Source of the DNA: Oceanihabitans sp. IOP_32
Lineage (GTDB): Bacteria > Bacteroidota > Bacteroidia > Flavobacteriales > Flavobacteriaceae
Length of the DNA: 64,000 nt
NCBI RefSeq assembly: GCF_009498295.1
Contig: NZ_CP040813.1
Location: forward strand, 2,921,001 to 2,985,000
Direction: 5' to 3'
Part shown: positions 45,371-54,872 of the stretch, one piece after another
How positions within the stretch are numbered: the stretch's first letter is position 1
Layout of the letters: each line of letters starts with the position of its first letter
Made by a program: the position numbers and the translations under genes
The notes under the pieces: model-generated
The model's database searches: none
Seen by the model: only the letters and a program-made list of their open reading frames with translations
Told to the model about the DNA's origin: nothing

Positions 45371-46019
45371 TAATTTCTGCAATTATACTTTCCCCACCTC
45401 TAACTTTCTGGTTAAGTTTAACTTTAATTTTGGTATCAATGGGTAAAAACAAATCTACTCGCGATCCAAATTTTATAAATCCAGAATCTGCGCCTTGCTG
45501 TGCTTGGTCGTTTTGTTTGGCGTAATTTACAATACGTTTGGCTAGTGCACCAGCAATTTGCCTGTAAAGAACTTTACCATAAGTTTTATTTTCTACAACT
45601 ACAGTTGTTCGTTCGTTTTCTTCACTGGCCTTAGGATGCCAAGCCACTAAAAATTTTCCAGGATGGTATTTACTAAATACAACCTCACCGCTAATAGGGT
45701 ATCGTGTTACATGCACATTTATTGGGGACATAAATACACTTACTTGAATTCGGTTTTCTTTGAAATACTCCTTCTCGAAAACTTCTTCAATAACAACCAC
45801 TTTACCATCTACTGGAGCAAGTACTTGTTTATCATTAGGTTTTGTATGGCGTTTGGGATTTCTAAAAAATTGGAGCACAATTATTAAAAAAGCTAATATT
45901 AACACTAAAATAAGTGTTCTTAACCAATAAATAGAGACAAAACTGTCTACTAGAAAGAATAACGATACAACAATTACGAGTGTTGCAAAAATAATTTTAT
46001 GACCTTCTTTATGAAACAT
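45363..46019 (-). CDS. psd: Phosphatidylserine decarboxylase
   Basis: 218 residues, the short form common in Bacteroidota. The N-terminal membrane segments (about 10-45) precede the catalytic domain with APVDGKVV and FMSPINVHVTRYP. The self-cleavage site is in GFIKFGSRVDLFLP, where the Ser becomes the pyruvoyl group. It makes phosphatidylethanolamine. It overlaps cdsA by 11 nt and the ACBP gene by 8 nt: a phospholipid operon. Confidence 0.93.
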   Translation of the reverse strand: MFHKEGHKIIFATLVIVVSLFFLVDSFVSIYWLRTLILVLILAFLIIVLQFFRNPKRHTKPNDKQVLAPVDGKVVVIEEVFEKEYFKENRIQVSVFMSPINVHVTRYPISGEVVFSKYHPGKFLVAWHPKASEENERTTVVVENKTYGKVLYRQIAGALAKRIVNYAKQNDQAQQGADSGFIKFGSRVDLFLPIDTKIKVKLNQKVRGGESIIAEINE

Positions 46020-46830
46020 ATTGTATAATTCTTAAAAATAAATATATAAATGGAGCGGCGAAAATAATACTATCTAGTCTATCTAACAAACCGCCATGTC
46101 CTGGCATAATATTGCCGCTATCTTTAACATTAGATTGTCGCTTAAATTTAGATTCTACTAAATCTCCTAGGGTGCCAAAAACACTAATAATAAGGCTTAA
46201 AATAAGCCAGTGCACCATAGTTAATGTCTCGGTAAAGGTAGCAATAAAATAACTTGTAATAAAGGAAAAAAATAAACCGCCTAAAAAGCCCTCTATGGTT
46301 TTTTTGGGTGAAATACTTTCAAATAATTTATGTCTTCCAAAATTTTTTCCAACCAAATAAGCAAAGGAATCGTTAACCCAAACTAAAATAAAAGAACTTA
46401 AAAGAACAATGGGGTTAAAAACAGAGGAGTAATTTGCAATTAATACCAAAAACACAAAAGGGGCCGATGCATAAAGTGTCGTGTATATGTAGGCTTTAAA
46501 TTTAGAGTACTTTTTTGTTTTTGTTGAAAACAAATTTTGAATTAGTAAGAGTTGCACCAAAATGGTCGCTGATAATAAAATTAGTGAAGCTTCGTTTAGT
46601 CCAACTTGGCTTTTAAATAGATATGGCCAATAGCCAAAGATGAGATAAAGCAGACTGAAATTGACATAAAAAAAATAGCTTTTAACCTGTGTGAGTTTTT
46701 GAAATTCTGCAATACAAATTAAACCAAAAATAAAGAACAGAATGATTACAGCATGTGCATTAAATAAGCTACCTATTAACAAAATAACGTAGAGCAAACC
46801 AGAGGCTGCCCGTATTAAAGTTTCTCTCAT
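46009..46830 (-). CDS. cdsA: Phosphatidate cytidylyltransferase
   Basis: 273 residues with about eight membrane helices. The C-terminal signature reads SNVKDSGNIMPGHGGLLDRLDS, and SPKKTIEGFLGG precedes it. It makes CDP-diacylglycerol from phosphatidate and CTP in the inner membrane, the substrate feeding the serine-decarboxylase branch encoded next to it. It begins 6 bp after the LUD gene. Confidence 0.95.
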   Translation of the reverse strand: MRETLIRAASGLLYVILLIGSLFNAHAVIILFFIFGLICIAEFQKLTQVKSYFFYVNFSLLYLIFGYWPYLFKSQVGLNEASLILLSATILVQLLLIQNLFSTKTKKYSKFKAYIYTTLYASAPFVFLVLIANYSSVFNPIVLLSSFILVWVNDSFAYLVGKNFGRHKLFESISPKKTIEGFLGGLFFSFITSYFIATFTETLTMVHWLILSLIISVFGTLGDLVESKFKRQSNVKDSGNIMPGHGGLLDRLDSIIFAAPFIYLFLRIIQYVS

Positions 46831-46836
46831 ATCTGT

Positions 46837-47445
46837 TTATAAATCCTCTAGAAGGAGTAAGTAAAGGTTTTTTGCACTACTGCCGTAACTTAAGAAATCT
46901 TTATCTTCTTCAGACTTGAAATGTTTTATTGCAGTGATATTAGTTGGGATTTTGGTTTTGTTTTTAGCTTTTATGCCGCGTAGCCCTTCACCTATACTTT
47001 CTACAATCTGGCTGGTGGTTGCAAATACAATGAAATTTACAGGAAGCTCGATGAGTCTTTTTTCAAATATTTGTTTGGATGAAATTAAAAGAGAGCCATC
47101 GTTAGCAATTAAATTTTCGCAGGTGGTTAAGAAAAATGTAGACTCGCTTAATTGGGAAGTTATTTTTAAATCACAATCTTTAAATTTATCCTTCAAATAC
47201 GCATTCAACAAAAGTACTTTTTTATTTTTCCACTGGTTTTCAAGAAGTATACTTTCTAAATTTTTAAAAACTTCGTTTAAATCTTCACAATATAAGAATT
47301 TACCACCATTGGCTTTAAAATTTATAGTAAACCTTTCATCTATAGGTAATTTTATCTCTGGCATGTATTTACCTCTATCGTCAGATTTTATTTCTTTCTG
47401 TTCGCTATCGGACTTTTTACCAAAAATTTTTCTGAAAAGACTCAT
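46837..47445 (-). CDS. LUD-domain protein (LutC/YkgG-like)
   Basis: 202 residues. The LUD fold is recognisable from a C-terminal VIESIGEGLRGIKAKNKTKIPTNITAI segment and an N-terminal charged leader. The LutC family is linked to lactate use, but in flavobacteria this gene sits between ftsH and cdsA without lactate genes, so its role here is unclear. It lacks Cys motifs for Fe-S clusters. Confidence 0.82.
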   Translation of the reverse strand: MSLFRKIFGKKSDSEQKEIKSDDRGKYMPEIKLPIDERFTINFKANGGKFLYCEDLNEVFKNLESILLENQWKNKKVLLLNAYLKDKFKDCDLKITSQLSESTFFLTTCENLIANDGSLLISSKQIFEKRLIELPVNFIVFATTSQIVESIGEGLRGIKAKNKTKIPTNITAIKHFKSEEDKDFLSYGSSAKNLYLLLLEDL

Positions 47446-47490
47446 TTAAAATATTACTATTAGCTTGTTTCTTTGAACTTATCAAATATA

Positions 47491-47530
47491 AAAAATCTTA
47501 AACTAAACTAAGGTTTAATTTAAGATTTTT
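47491..47530 (-). terminator. Terminator of the rsfS-ftsH transcript
   Basis: Stem AAAAATCTTAAACTAAA with TTTAATTTAAGATTTTT (16 of 17), 45 bp after the ftsH stop. Confidence 0.78.
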
Positions 47531-47574
47531 ACTAAAAGGCTATTTATAATAAAGCAAGCTTAAGGCTTCATTCG

Positions 47575-49581
47575 TCATTCTGGACTATCGTGTTTTATAG
47601 ATTCTTCTTCTTGTCCTGCTTCTTGTTCTACTGTGTTATTAGTAGCCGTTTTTACTTCAGTGTTTTTAATAGGCGTCTCTTTTTCAAAAGGACGTTTCCC
47701 AAATATTTTCTCAAGATTATCTTTAAAAATAACTTCTTTTTCTAAAAGCACTTCGGCAAGTTCTGTTAACTTGTCTTTGTTTTCTTCAAGAATTTTAATT
47801 GCCCTTTGATATTGTTCTTCTATAATAGCAGATATCTCGTCGTCGATTAACTCTGCGGTTTTTTCAGAATAGGGTTTCGAGAAACCAAATTCGTTTTGTC
47901 CGGAAGAGTCATAATAAGTTAAGTTACCTACTTTATCGCTAAGACCGTAAACGGTCACCATAGCACGTGCTTGTTTGGTAACTTTTTCTAAATCGCTTAA
48001 AGCGCCAGTAGAAATTTTATCGAATATTACTTTTTCTGCAGCACGACCGCCAAGGGCAGCACACATCTCGTCAAGCATTTGCTCGGTTCGAACAATTAAA
48101 CGTTCTTCTGGTAAATACCAAGCGGCACCTAATGATCGGCCACGAGGCACAATAGTTACTTTAACTAAAGGTGCAGCGTGCTCAAGCATCCAGCTTACAA
48201 CGGCGTGTCCGGCTTCATGAAAAGCAACTGCTTTTTTCTCGCTTAGTGTAATAATTTTATTTTTCTTTTCTAGACCACCAATAATTCTATCAACAGCGTC
48301 TAAAAAGTCCTGTTTGTCCACTGCTTTTTTGCCATTTCTGGCTGCAATTAGGGCCGCTTCGTTACAAACGTTAGCGATATCGGCACCAGAGAAACCTGGA
48401 GTTTGTTTTGATAGAAAATCTAAATCTAAATTCTCTGCTTTTTTTAGCGGACGTAAATGGACTTCGAAAATTTCTTTACGTTCGCGTACATCTGGTAAAT
48501 CGACATAAATTTGTCTGTCGAATCGACCAGCACGCATCAAGGCTTTATCAAGAATATCGGCTCTGTTGGTTGCAGCAAGCACAATAACGTTTGTGTTCGT
48601 ACCAAAACCATCCATTTCGGTTAATAATTGGTTTAAGGTGTTTTCTCGCTCGTCGTTACTTCCAGACATCGCGTTTTTACCTCTTGCACGCCCAATAGCA
48701 TCTATCTCGTCTATAAATATTATTGATGGTGATTTTTCTTTAGCTTGCTTAAACAAGTCACGTACTCGTGATGCACCAACCCCAACAAACATCTCCACAA
48801 AGTCTGAACCAGATAAAGAAAAGAACGGTACTTGAGCTTCACCAGCTACTGCTTTTGCTAATAATGTTTTACCCGTTCCTGGAGGTCCTACAAGTAAGGC
48901 ACCTTTAGGTATTTTACCTCCTAGAGTTGTGTATTTTTCAGGAAACTTTAAAAAGTCTACAATCTCTTGAACTTCTTCTTTAGCGCCTTCTAAACCAGCC
49001 ACATCTTTAAAGCTCGTTTTTACTTTGGTGTTTTGGTCAAAGAGTTTGGCTTTCGATTTTCCAATGTTGAAAATCTGCCCACCAGCACCTCCGCCGGCAC
49101 CGCCAGACATTCGGCGCATGATAAATACCCAAACACCAATTAAAAGTATAAACGGCAATATGCCTAATAAAAGATCACCCCAAACGTTTTCCTTGGTTTC
49201 TAGACTTAGGATATCGTACTTTCCAATGTCCTTTAAATCATTTTCGAAATTTTGAAGATCGCCTATTTCGAACTTATAATTAGGTAACTTCGTTGCCGAG
49301 GGTATAAATGTTTTAGGTTTAGAGTTTTTATGTATTTCTTTTTCCTGAGCCTCTCTGGTTAGATAAACTTGAGCCACACGTCGGTTGATAATTTCGACTT
49401 TTTCAACGTCGTTATCTTTAGCGTATTTAAAAAACTCGGCCGGTGTTATTGTACCACCGTCTTCATAGCTGCCACTATTTATTAATTGAAATCCTAAAAA
49501 CAGTGCTAATACAATACCGTAAATCCAGTACGGGCTAAACTTAGGTTTCTTCTCGTTTAAATTTTTATTATCTTTTGCCAT
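47575..49581 (-). CDS. ftsH: ATP-dependent zinc metalloprotease FtsH
   Basis: 668 residues. Two membrane helices (about 18-36 and 140-160) flank a periplasmic domain. The AAA+ module has Walker A GPPGTGKT, Walker B IIFIDEIDAIG and the pore loop FVEMFVGVGAS. The protease site is His455-Glu-Ala-Gly-His459. It degrades misfolded and short-lived membrane proteins. A Gly-rich linker GGAGGGAGG follows the second helix. The gene starts 6 bp after rsfS. Confidence 0.97.
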   Translation of the reverse strand: MAKDNKNLNEKKPKFSPYWIYGIVLALFLGFQLINSGSYEDGGTITPAEFFKYAKDNDVEKVEIINRRVAQVYLTREAQEKEIHKNSKPKTFIPSATKLPNYKFEIGDLQNFENDLKDIGKYDILSLETKENVWGDLLLGILPFILLIGVWVFIMRRMSGGAGGGAGGQIFNIGKSKAKLFDQNTKVKTSFKDVAGLEGAKEEVQEIVDFLKFPEKYTTLGGKIPKGALLVGPPGTGKTLLAKAVAGEAQVPFFSLSGSDFVEMFVGVGASRVRDLFKQAKEKSPSIIFIDEIDAIGRARGKNAMSGSNDERENTLNQLLTEMDGFGTNTNVIVLAATNRADILDKALMRAGRFDRQIYVDLPDVRERKEIFEVHLRPLKKAENLDLDFLSKQTPGFSGADIANVCNEAALIAARNGKKAVDKQDFLDAVDRIIGGLEKKNKIITLSEKKAVAFHEAGHAVVSWMLEHAAPLVKVTIVPRGRSLGAAWYLPEERLIVRTEQMLDEMCAALGGRAAEKVIFDKISTGALSDLEKVTKQARAMVTVYGLSDKVGNLTYYDSSGQNEFGFSKPYSEKTAELIDDEISAIIEEQYQRAIKILEENKDKLTELAEVLLEKEVIFKDNLEKIFGKRPFEKETPIKNTEVKTATNNTVEQEAGQEEESIKHDSPE

Positions 49582-49587
49582 ATTTTT

Positions 49588-49959
49588 TTAGTAACTCGTT
49601 TCTATAACTGTTGTTTTTGCATCTCCCCAAAGACTTTCAATATCATAATATTCTCGAACCTGTTTTTGAAATACATGTACAACAACATTTACATAATCTA
49701 TTAACACCCATTCTAGGTTTTCTAAACCTTCGGTGTGCCAAGGATTATCTTTAAGTTCTTTACTTACCTTTTTTTGAATTGAATTTGTAATAGCACTAAC
49801 TTGTGTATTTGAGTTGCCTTCGCAGATTATAAAATAATCGCAAACGGTGTTTTCAATATCTCTTAAATCTAAAATATTTATTGCTTTACCTTTAACATCT
49901 TCAATGCCATCTATTATCACAGATATTAACGCATCTGGACTTGTATTTTCTTTCGTCAT
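49588..49959 (-). CDS. rsfS: Ribosome silencing factor
   Basis: 123 residues. INILDLRDIENTVCDYFIICEGNSNTQVSAI and PWHTEGLENLEWVLIDYVNVVVHVF are the RsfS core. It binds uL14 and blocks joining of subunits in starvation. It is the first gene of the rsfS-ftsH-LUD-cdsA-psd-ACBP run. A -7-like box (TAACTTTG on the minus strand, 49986-49979) lies 20 bp upstream, with no clear -33. Confidence 0.95.
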   Translation of the reverse strand: MTKENTSPDALISVIIDGIEDVKGKAINILDLRDIENTVCDYFIICEGNSNTQVSAITNSIQKKVSKELKDNPWHTEGLENLEWVLIDYVNVVVHVFQKQVREYYDIESLWGDAKTTVIETSY

Positions 49960-50052
49960 TAATTTATTTTAATTTGTGCAAAGTTATTATTTTTTTAGTT
50001 CTTTATACTTTAAATTAATCATAAGATTTTTAAGGTTTAAAACAACTTGTAA

Positions 50053-50781
50053 ATGCGTATAATCAAACTTAATGCCATCGACTCTACAAACTCTTATTTA
50101 AAGGCCATGCTTTTAAACAAAGTAGTATGCGATTATACCGTAGTTACCGCAAAGTATCAAACAAACGGACGCGGACAAATGGGGACTTCTTGGAATTCTG
50201 AAAAGGGGAAGAACCTCATGTTTAGTATGTTTAAGGATTTAAGTAAGCTGGATGTAGAGTATCCGTTTTATATTAGTATGGCGGTTTCTTTAGCGGTTTT
50301 AAAGACTTTAAAATCTTTAAATATACCTAAATTAAGTGTAAAATGGCCTAACGACATTTTGTCAGCAGATAAAAAGATTTGTGGTATTTTAATTGAAAAT
50401 GTCATAAAAGACAAACTTAACTCTACAATTGTGGGTGTTGGAATTAATGTGAATCAAACTAAATTTGGAAACCTTCATCAGGCTTCTTCATTAAAAAACA
50501 TAACTGGGGTTCATTATAATTTAGATGAAATTTTAAAAAGCATCATCGAAAACACCAAATTCTACTCCAAACTTTTACAAGATGGGGGGCAAGAAGAAGT
50601 TAAGGATACGTACGAAATGAATTTATTTAGAAAAAATAAACCTTCAACATTTAAAAATGCCGAAGGTGTGTATTTCTCTGGATTTATTGTTGGTGTTACC
50701 AGGTATGGTGAGCTAAAAGTTTTATTAGAAGACGAAATTCTTAAAACATTCGATCTTAAAGAAGTCACTTTAATGTATTAA
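50053..50781 (+). CDS. birA: Biotin-[acetyl-CoA-carboxylase] ligase
   Basis: 242 residues, catalytic form without the N-terminal DNA-binding domain. DSTNSYLKAM, the biotin loop TNGRGQMGTSW, KWPNDILSADKKICGILIEN and a C-terminal SH3-like part are visible. It attaches biotin to carboxylases; the acyl-CoA carboxylase at the end of the window belongs to a biotin-dependent enzyme. The start is divergent from rsfS. Its 3-prime end overlaps the convergent SRPBCC gene by 4 nt. Confidence 0.94.
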   Translation: MRIIKLNAIDSTNSYLKAMLLNKVVCDYTVVTAKYQTNGRGQMGTSWNSEKGKNLMFSMFKDLSKLDVEYPFYISMAVSLAVLKTLKSLNIPKLSVKWPNDILSADKKICGILIENVIKDKLNSTIVGVGINVNQTKFGNLHQASSLKNITGVHYNLDEILKSIIENTKFYSKLLQDGGQEEVKDTYEMNLFRKNKPSTFKNAEGVYFSGFIVGVTRYGELKVLLEDEILKTFDLKEVTLMY

Positions 50782-51173
50782 ATGGACTCTGGGATGCGTG
50801 TTGCTAAGGTTTCAATAAATTTACTTATTGGTCCTTTAATCATCATCGCCATCATAGGATTAAAGTCTCCACTAAATTGCAATTGCACTTCGCTAGAATT
50901 ATTTTCTGTCTCAACAATATGTCCAACCAACGAGAAATCTAACTTCCCGCCAGCTGCACCCAAAACAATTTTATTTGGGGCTATAACTTCTTTCTTTTTT
51001 AATACAATTTCGGGCATGCCTTTTAGGGCAAAAAGAAATTTATCGGTATCTAAAACTTCAAATTTGCTGATATTTTCTGGCATTAAAGATTCGAAATTCT
51101 TTATATCGGCTAAGAAATCGAACACTTCTTGAGGTGATTTACTTACGTTTATTTTTGATGATTCTAAATTCAT
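50778..51173 (-). CDS. SRPBCC-fold protein
   Basis: 131 residues with the START/Bet v1-like pattern: SPQEVFDFLADIKNFESLMPENI at the N-terminus and a long C-terminal helix (MMAMMIKGPISKFIETLATRI). It probably binds a hydrophobic ligand; there is no signal peptide. It follows pyrE on the same strand after 74 bp. Confidence 0.85.
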   Translation of the reverse strand: MNLESSKINVSKSPQEVFDFLADIKNFESLMPENISKFEVLDTDKFLFALKGMPEIVLKKKEVIAPNKIVLGAAGGKLDFSLVGHIVETENNSSEVQLQFSGDFNPMMAMMIKGPISKFIETLATRIPESI

Positions 51174-51247
51174 AATAGTGTTTAGTTTTGCTACTAGTTC
51201 GTGTGTGTACTTGATTAGAGTTTTAAACTAAAAAGACTTCTTTTTTA

Positions 51248-51892
51248 TCATTCTGCAGTCCATTCGCTTGGATTGGTATTCCATTCTGCTAAAATCTCTA
51301 ACTCTTTTTGCGAGATATAATTAGTTGCTAAAGCTTGTTCTAGTAAGTTTTCGTAATTGCTTAAGGTTAGCAATTCTATGTTTTCTTTTTTAAAATTTTC
51401 TAAAGCCACATTAAAGCCATAAGAGAAAATGGCAATCATACCTTTTACCTTTATGTTAGCGTCTTTTAAAGCCTTAACAGCATTTAAACTACTTTTACCC
51501 GTGCTTATTAAATCTTCGATAACGACCACATTCTGACCATTTTCGATATAGCCTTCAATTTGGTTTTTACGTCCGTGCCCCTTGGCATCTGGTCTTACGT
51601 AAATAAAAGGTAAACCCAAATATTCTGCCACTAAAATGCCAATCCCAATGGCACCAGTAGCAACTCCTGCAATAACATCGGGTTTACCGTAATGTTTTTC
51701 GATTTGCTTGGCCATGACTTCTCGTATATAATTACGAATAGGCGGATAAGACAACACAATTCGGTTGTCACAATAAATAGGTGATTTCCATCCCGAGGCC
51801 CAGGTAAAAGGCTCTTTCGGACTAAGTTTTATGGCATTGACTTGCAATAAAACTTCGGCGGTTTTTCTAGCAGTATCTTTATTAAAAATCAT
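51248..51892 (-). CDS. pyrE: Orotate phosphoribosyltransferase
   Basis: 214 residues from the ATG at 51892; an in-frame TTG lies 6 bp upstream. PRPP motif VVVIEDLISTGKSSLNAV, PFTWASGWKSPIYCDNR and IRNYIREVMA are typical. It makes OMP in pyrimidine synthesis. It is divergent from the Nudix gene. A TAGATTTG box abuts the ATG (51903-51896) but has no -33 partner. Confidence 0.95.
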   Translation of the reverse strand: MIFNKDTARKTAEVLLQVNAIKLSPKEPFTWASGWKSPIYCDNRIVLSYPPIRNYIREVMAKQIEKHYGKPDVIAGVATGAIGIGILVAEYLGLPFIYVRPDAKGHGRKNQIEGYIENGQNVVVIEDLISTGKSSLNAVKALKDANIKVKGMIAIFSYGFNVALENFKKENIELLTLSNYENLLEQALATNYISQKELEILAEWNTNPSEWTAE

Positions 51893-52020
51893 ACGCAAAT
51901 CTAAGCATAAATTTATTTTTATTTAAAGGAACAACCACGAATAAAATAATTTTTTTTAACAGGGGTTAAAATGTGTTTAAAAATGATATTTTTACCCCCA
52001 CTAAATGAAGTACAAATTAT

Positions 52021-52602
52021 ATGCACAAAATTTTTTTTAACGATAAGCCTATTATTTTAACTACCAAACTAGAGCAGGAGGAAGGCTTTAAAAATTACTT
52101 GCTTAAAACGGTAGATATGGGTGAAGTTATTAGAAAGCTCAATAAATCGAAGGTTAAAGCTGTACGACTTATTGGTAAGAATGAAGATAAGTTACTTCGA
52201 AAATTTTTAAAAAAGCTCCCCAATGTGGTTGCCGGTGGGGGTAAGGTGTACAATGATCGTGGCGAGATTTTATTTATTTACCGAAACAATAAATGGGACT
52301 TACCCAAAGGCAAAATAGAGGGTAACGAAACTATTGAAAGCACGGCTATTCGTGAGGTTACTGAAGAGACTGGTGTTTGCGGTTTGGAAATTACTAAACC
52401 GTTAGAAACGACCTATCATATTTTTAAACGTAACGGACGATATAAAATAAAAATTACCTATTGGTTTGAAATGAAAACTAGTTTTAAGGGCAATTTGTAT
52501 GCTCAAGAAGAGGAGGGTATTACTAAAGTAGAATGGCTGGACAAAGCACAGGTTGAAAAAGCATTAGAAAATAGTTATGCAAACATAAAATTATTGATTT
52601 AG
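52021..52602 (+). CDS. Nudix hydrolase
   Basis: 193 residues. The Nudix box G-x5-E-x7-REVTEETG spans 97-118 (starting GKIEGNET). The N-terminal 70 residues are a separate small domain of unknown role. Substrate unknown; bis-phosphate or nucleotide clean-up is usual. It is divergent from pyrE and followed by a shared terminator. Confidence 0.9.
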   Translation: MHKIFFNDKPIILTTKLEQEEGFKNYLLKTVDMGEVIRKLNKSKVKAVRLIGKNEDKLLRKFLKKLPNVVAGGGKVYNDRGEILFIYRNNKWDLPKGKIEGNETIESTAIREVTEETGVCGLEITKPLETTYHIFKRNGRYKIKITYWFEMKTSFKGNLYAQEEEGITKVEWLDKAQVEKALENSYANIKLLI

Positions 52603-52646
52603 ATGTTTTTTCCTCTGGAACACATGCCATGTTTATTAACTAAAAA

Positions 52647-52678
52647 CAAAACGCCTGAAAAAAATTTCAGGCGTTTTG
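52647..52678. terminator. Bidirectional terminator
   Basis: Perfect stem CAAAACGCCTGAAA/TTTCAGGCGTTTTG between the convergent Nudix and yajC genes. Confidence 0.9.
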
Positions 52679-52698
52679 TTTTGTAGTATAAGGGTTGT

Positions 52699-52995
52699 TT
52701 ATTTTGTCTTTTCTACAGATGTTGGGTTTAATTTACTGCTCATTTCCATAGAAATTGCAGAACGGTCAAATTTTATTTTACCAGACATAGTTTCTATTAC
52801 ACAACTATTATCTTTATCGTTTAATTCTAAAATTTTACCGTGCATACCACTTTTTGTGATTATTTTATCACCGCGTTTTAGTTCGGCAGCAAACTTTTTT
52901 TCTTTTTTAGCGCGTTTCATTTGCGGTGCAATCATAAAAAAATATATAACTACAAACATTAATACAAATGGCATAAATTGTCCTAAATCTCCCAT
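52699..52995 (-). CDS. yajC: Preprotein translocase subunit YajC
   Basis: 98 residues. One membrane helix (about 6-22), the FFMIAPQMKRAKK motif, KRGDKIITKSGMHGKI and a beta-rich cytoplasmic part. It is an auxiliary part of the SecDF-YajC complex. The nusB, DUF1573, yajC order is typical for Bacteroidota. Confidence 0.94.
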   Translation of the reverse strand: MGDLGQFMPFVLMFVVIYFFMIAPQMKRAKKEKKFAAELKRGDKIITKSGMHGKILELNDKDNSCVIETMSGKIKFDRSAISMEMSSKLNPTSVEKTK

Positions 52996-53105
52996 TAAAA
53001 TTGTTTTTATTTAATTTATTATTAGTTCTGGTTATGACCTTCGTGGTCATATTCTTGTAATAGACTTATCTTATCTTATCTTAGTTGCTAGGCGATGCAT
53101 CAACT

Positions 53106-53579
53106 TTAAGAATTGTCGGCCGCAGATACATTAGGGTCTGGCTTAACAAAAGCCGATATTTTAACCACTTCTGTACCTTTTTCTGTGTTCGTTGTAAGTG
53201 TTACTGTTTTTGTTATTTTATTTTGACCTACGCCATTAAATTTTACAGTAAACTCTCCAGAATCTCCCGGTGCTAAAGGTTCTTTGCTCCAATCTTCTGG
53301 TACGGTACAACCGCAAGAACTTTTAATTCCAGTAATTACTAAAGGAGCATTACCCGTGTTTTTGTATTTAAAAACGGTTTCTACATTCTTTTTTGCTTCA
53401 ATTTCACCAAAATCGTGTTCTGTTTTATCAAACTCTAATTTTGGATATTTTGAAGAGGCCGCGTCTCTTTCTGCAGCAGCTTTTAAATTTGTTTCTTCAA
53501 TTTTATTAACTGCATTATCTTTACAAGATGTAAGCGCAATTAAACACAGTGCGCTAAGTCCTAATACTATTTTTTTCAT
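53106..53579 (-). CDS. DUF1573 lipoprotein
   Basis: 157 residues with a lipoprotein signal (Cys19 in IALTSCKD). DUF1573 has FGEIEAKKNVETVFKYKNTG, SSCGCTVPEDW and GDSGEFTVKFN. It is anchored in the envelope. A 111-residue stretch matches the exported paralogue at 40710-41093 in pattern. It lies between nusB and yajC. Confidence 0.92.
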   Translation of the reverse strand: MKKIVLGLSALCLIALTSCKDNAVNKIEETNLKAAAERDAASSKYPKLEFDKTEHDFGEIEAKKNVETVFKYKNTGNAPLVITGIKSSCGCTVPEDWSKEPLAPGDSGEFTVKFNGVGQNKITKTVTLTTNTEKGTEVVKISAFVKPDPNVSAADNS

Positions 53580-53659
53580 TTTTAAATGTTTTCTTTTGCA
53601 GCAAAAATAGCAAATATTTTTTCGATTAAAAGGTTTTAATAACGCATCTTAGTGCGAAA

Positions 53660-54604
53660 TTACATTAAACCCCGGCCTATTTTGTTTAAATTGCCATTGA
53701 CCGTATATTCTTTTACCAACTTATCTAAAATACCGTTTATAAAAATACTACTTTTAGGAGTAGAATATTCTTTCGCAATTTCCAGATATTCATTTATCGT
53801 TACTTTTACGGGAATAGAAGAGAAGTGCTGCAACTCGCAGATTGCCATTTGTAGCAAAACATAATCTACATTTGCAATACGATCGGCATCCCAGTTTTGG
53901 GTTTTTAGCTCTATCTCTTTATTAATTGCCGATTTATTTAATAAGGTTTTTTTAAACAAATTTATTGCAAATTGTTTGTCCTCAAGGTCTTTGTATAGTT
54001 TAGGAGTAAAATGAGCGTCGTCAGAGCTATGTTTTACTTTTCGTAATAATTTTAAAATGGTTGTGTTTACTGTAGGAAGATCGTCTAGCCAAGTCAGGTT
54101 TTTATCTTCCATATAATCGTAGAGTTTATCGTTTGGCGCAATAATTTCTTTGAAGACATCTACTATAAACTCTTTATCTTCTTTAAAGCTAGAAACTTTA
54201 GTTTGCATATAGTCGGTGTACAAATCACTAGATATAATGTCTTTAAAGATAATGTCTACATACTCGTCATCGAGATTCCAATTGTTTATTTTATGCTGTT
54301 CAAATAGAGCTTGAAGTTGTGCATTGCCTTTAAGCATAAGCAATACTTCATTGTTCACAAACTTCTTGTTAGGGTCTTTATCTTCTTTGGTAGCTAGATG
54401 TTTATTTTGTTTTTTTTGTAAATTACTGGCTGCTTTTTTTTGTACTTCAACCATTAAAGCCATTAGCAGTAGGTACAAATTATACATATTATCGATGCTG
54501 TAGAGCAAAAACTTTTGGTCTTTACTAAAGTCAGCACTTTCCCCACCTTTAAACGCATATAAGGTTTGCATTACTTTTACGCGAATATGTCTTCTGTTTA
54601 ACAT
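53660..54604 (-). CDS. nusB: Transcription antitermination factor NusB (long Bacteroidota form)
   Basis: 314 residues from the ATG at 54604 (an ATG at 54607 is also possible); the open frame goes on upstream, but MLNRRHIRVKVMQTLYAF is the usual start. The middle is an inserted helical region, and the C-terminal NusB domain has ANVDYVLLQMAICEL, SSIPVKVTINEYLEIAKEYS and FINGILDKL. It acts in rRNA antitermination. Confidence 0.92.
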   Translation of the reverse strand: MLNRRHIRVKVMQTLYAFKGGESADFSKDQKFLLYSIDNMYNLYLLLMALMVEVQKKAASNLQKKQNKHLATKEDKDPNKKFVNNEVLLMLKGNAQLQALFEQHKINNWNLDDEYVDIIFKDIISSDLYTDYMQTKVSSFKEDKEFIVDVFKEIIAPNDKLYDYMEDKNLTWLDDLPTVNTTILKLLRKVKHSSDDAHFTPKLYKDLEDKQFAINLFKKTLLNKSAINKEIELKTQNWDADRIANVDYVLLQMAICELQHFSSIPVKVTINEYLEIAKEYSTPKSSIFINGILDKLVKEYTVNGNLNKIGRGLM

Positions 54605-54758
54605 CATTTTACAAAGAACTTTAAAATTTAAAACGAAAGTTATTAGTTTTTCGAGCGGCAAAAATAATATTATTTTCATAATAATAGCTAGCATATCTAA
54701 ACTATTTATGGCAATATTATTTTAGTTGGTTTCGCTATTAATCAGCAAAAACTAAAAT

Positions 54759-54788
54759 TGATTAATGGTTTTAATCTTTTATCTTTGT
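54759..54788 (+). promoter_or_regulatory. Promoter of the ABC exporter gene
   Basis: TTG at 54759-54761, a 19-bp spacer and TATCTTTG at 54781-54788, an excellent match to the Bacteroidota consensus. The inferred start is near 54794, leaving an 80-nt leader. Confidence 0.75.
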
Positions 54789-54872
54789 TGTGGTGAAAAG
54801 CATTAAGCTTTTTTTCTTGTTTATTACAAACAAACCAGTTTTATTAAAAGCGTTATCGCATTAAACCTATAA

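Noticed and set aside
46916-47449. 177-codon plus-strand ORF opposite the LUD gene
   Set aside because: It is a mirror of the minus-strand frame; the LUD gene has the family motif and fits the operon.
51896-51903. TAGATTTG directly before the pyrE ATG as a promoter for a leaderless mRNA
   Set aside because: It lacks a -33 TTG at proper distance, and transcription would start inside the start codon.
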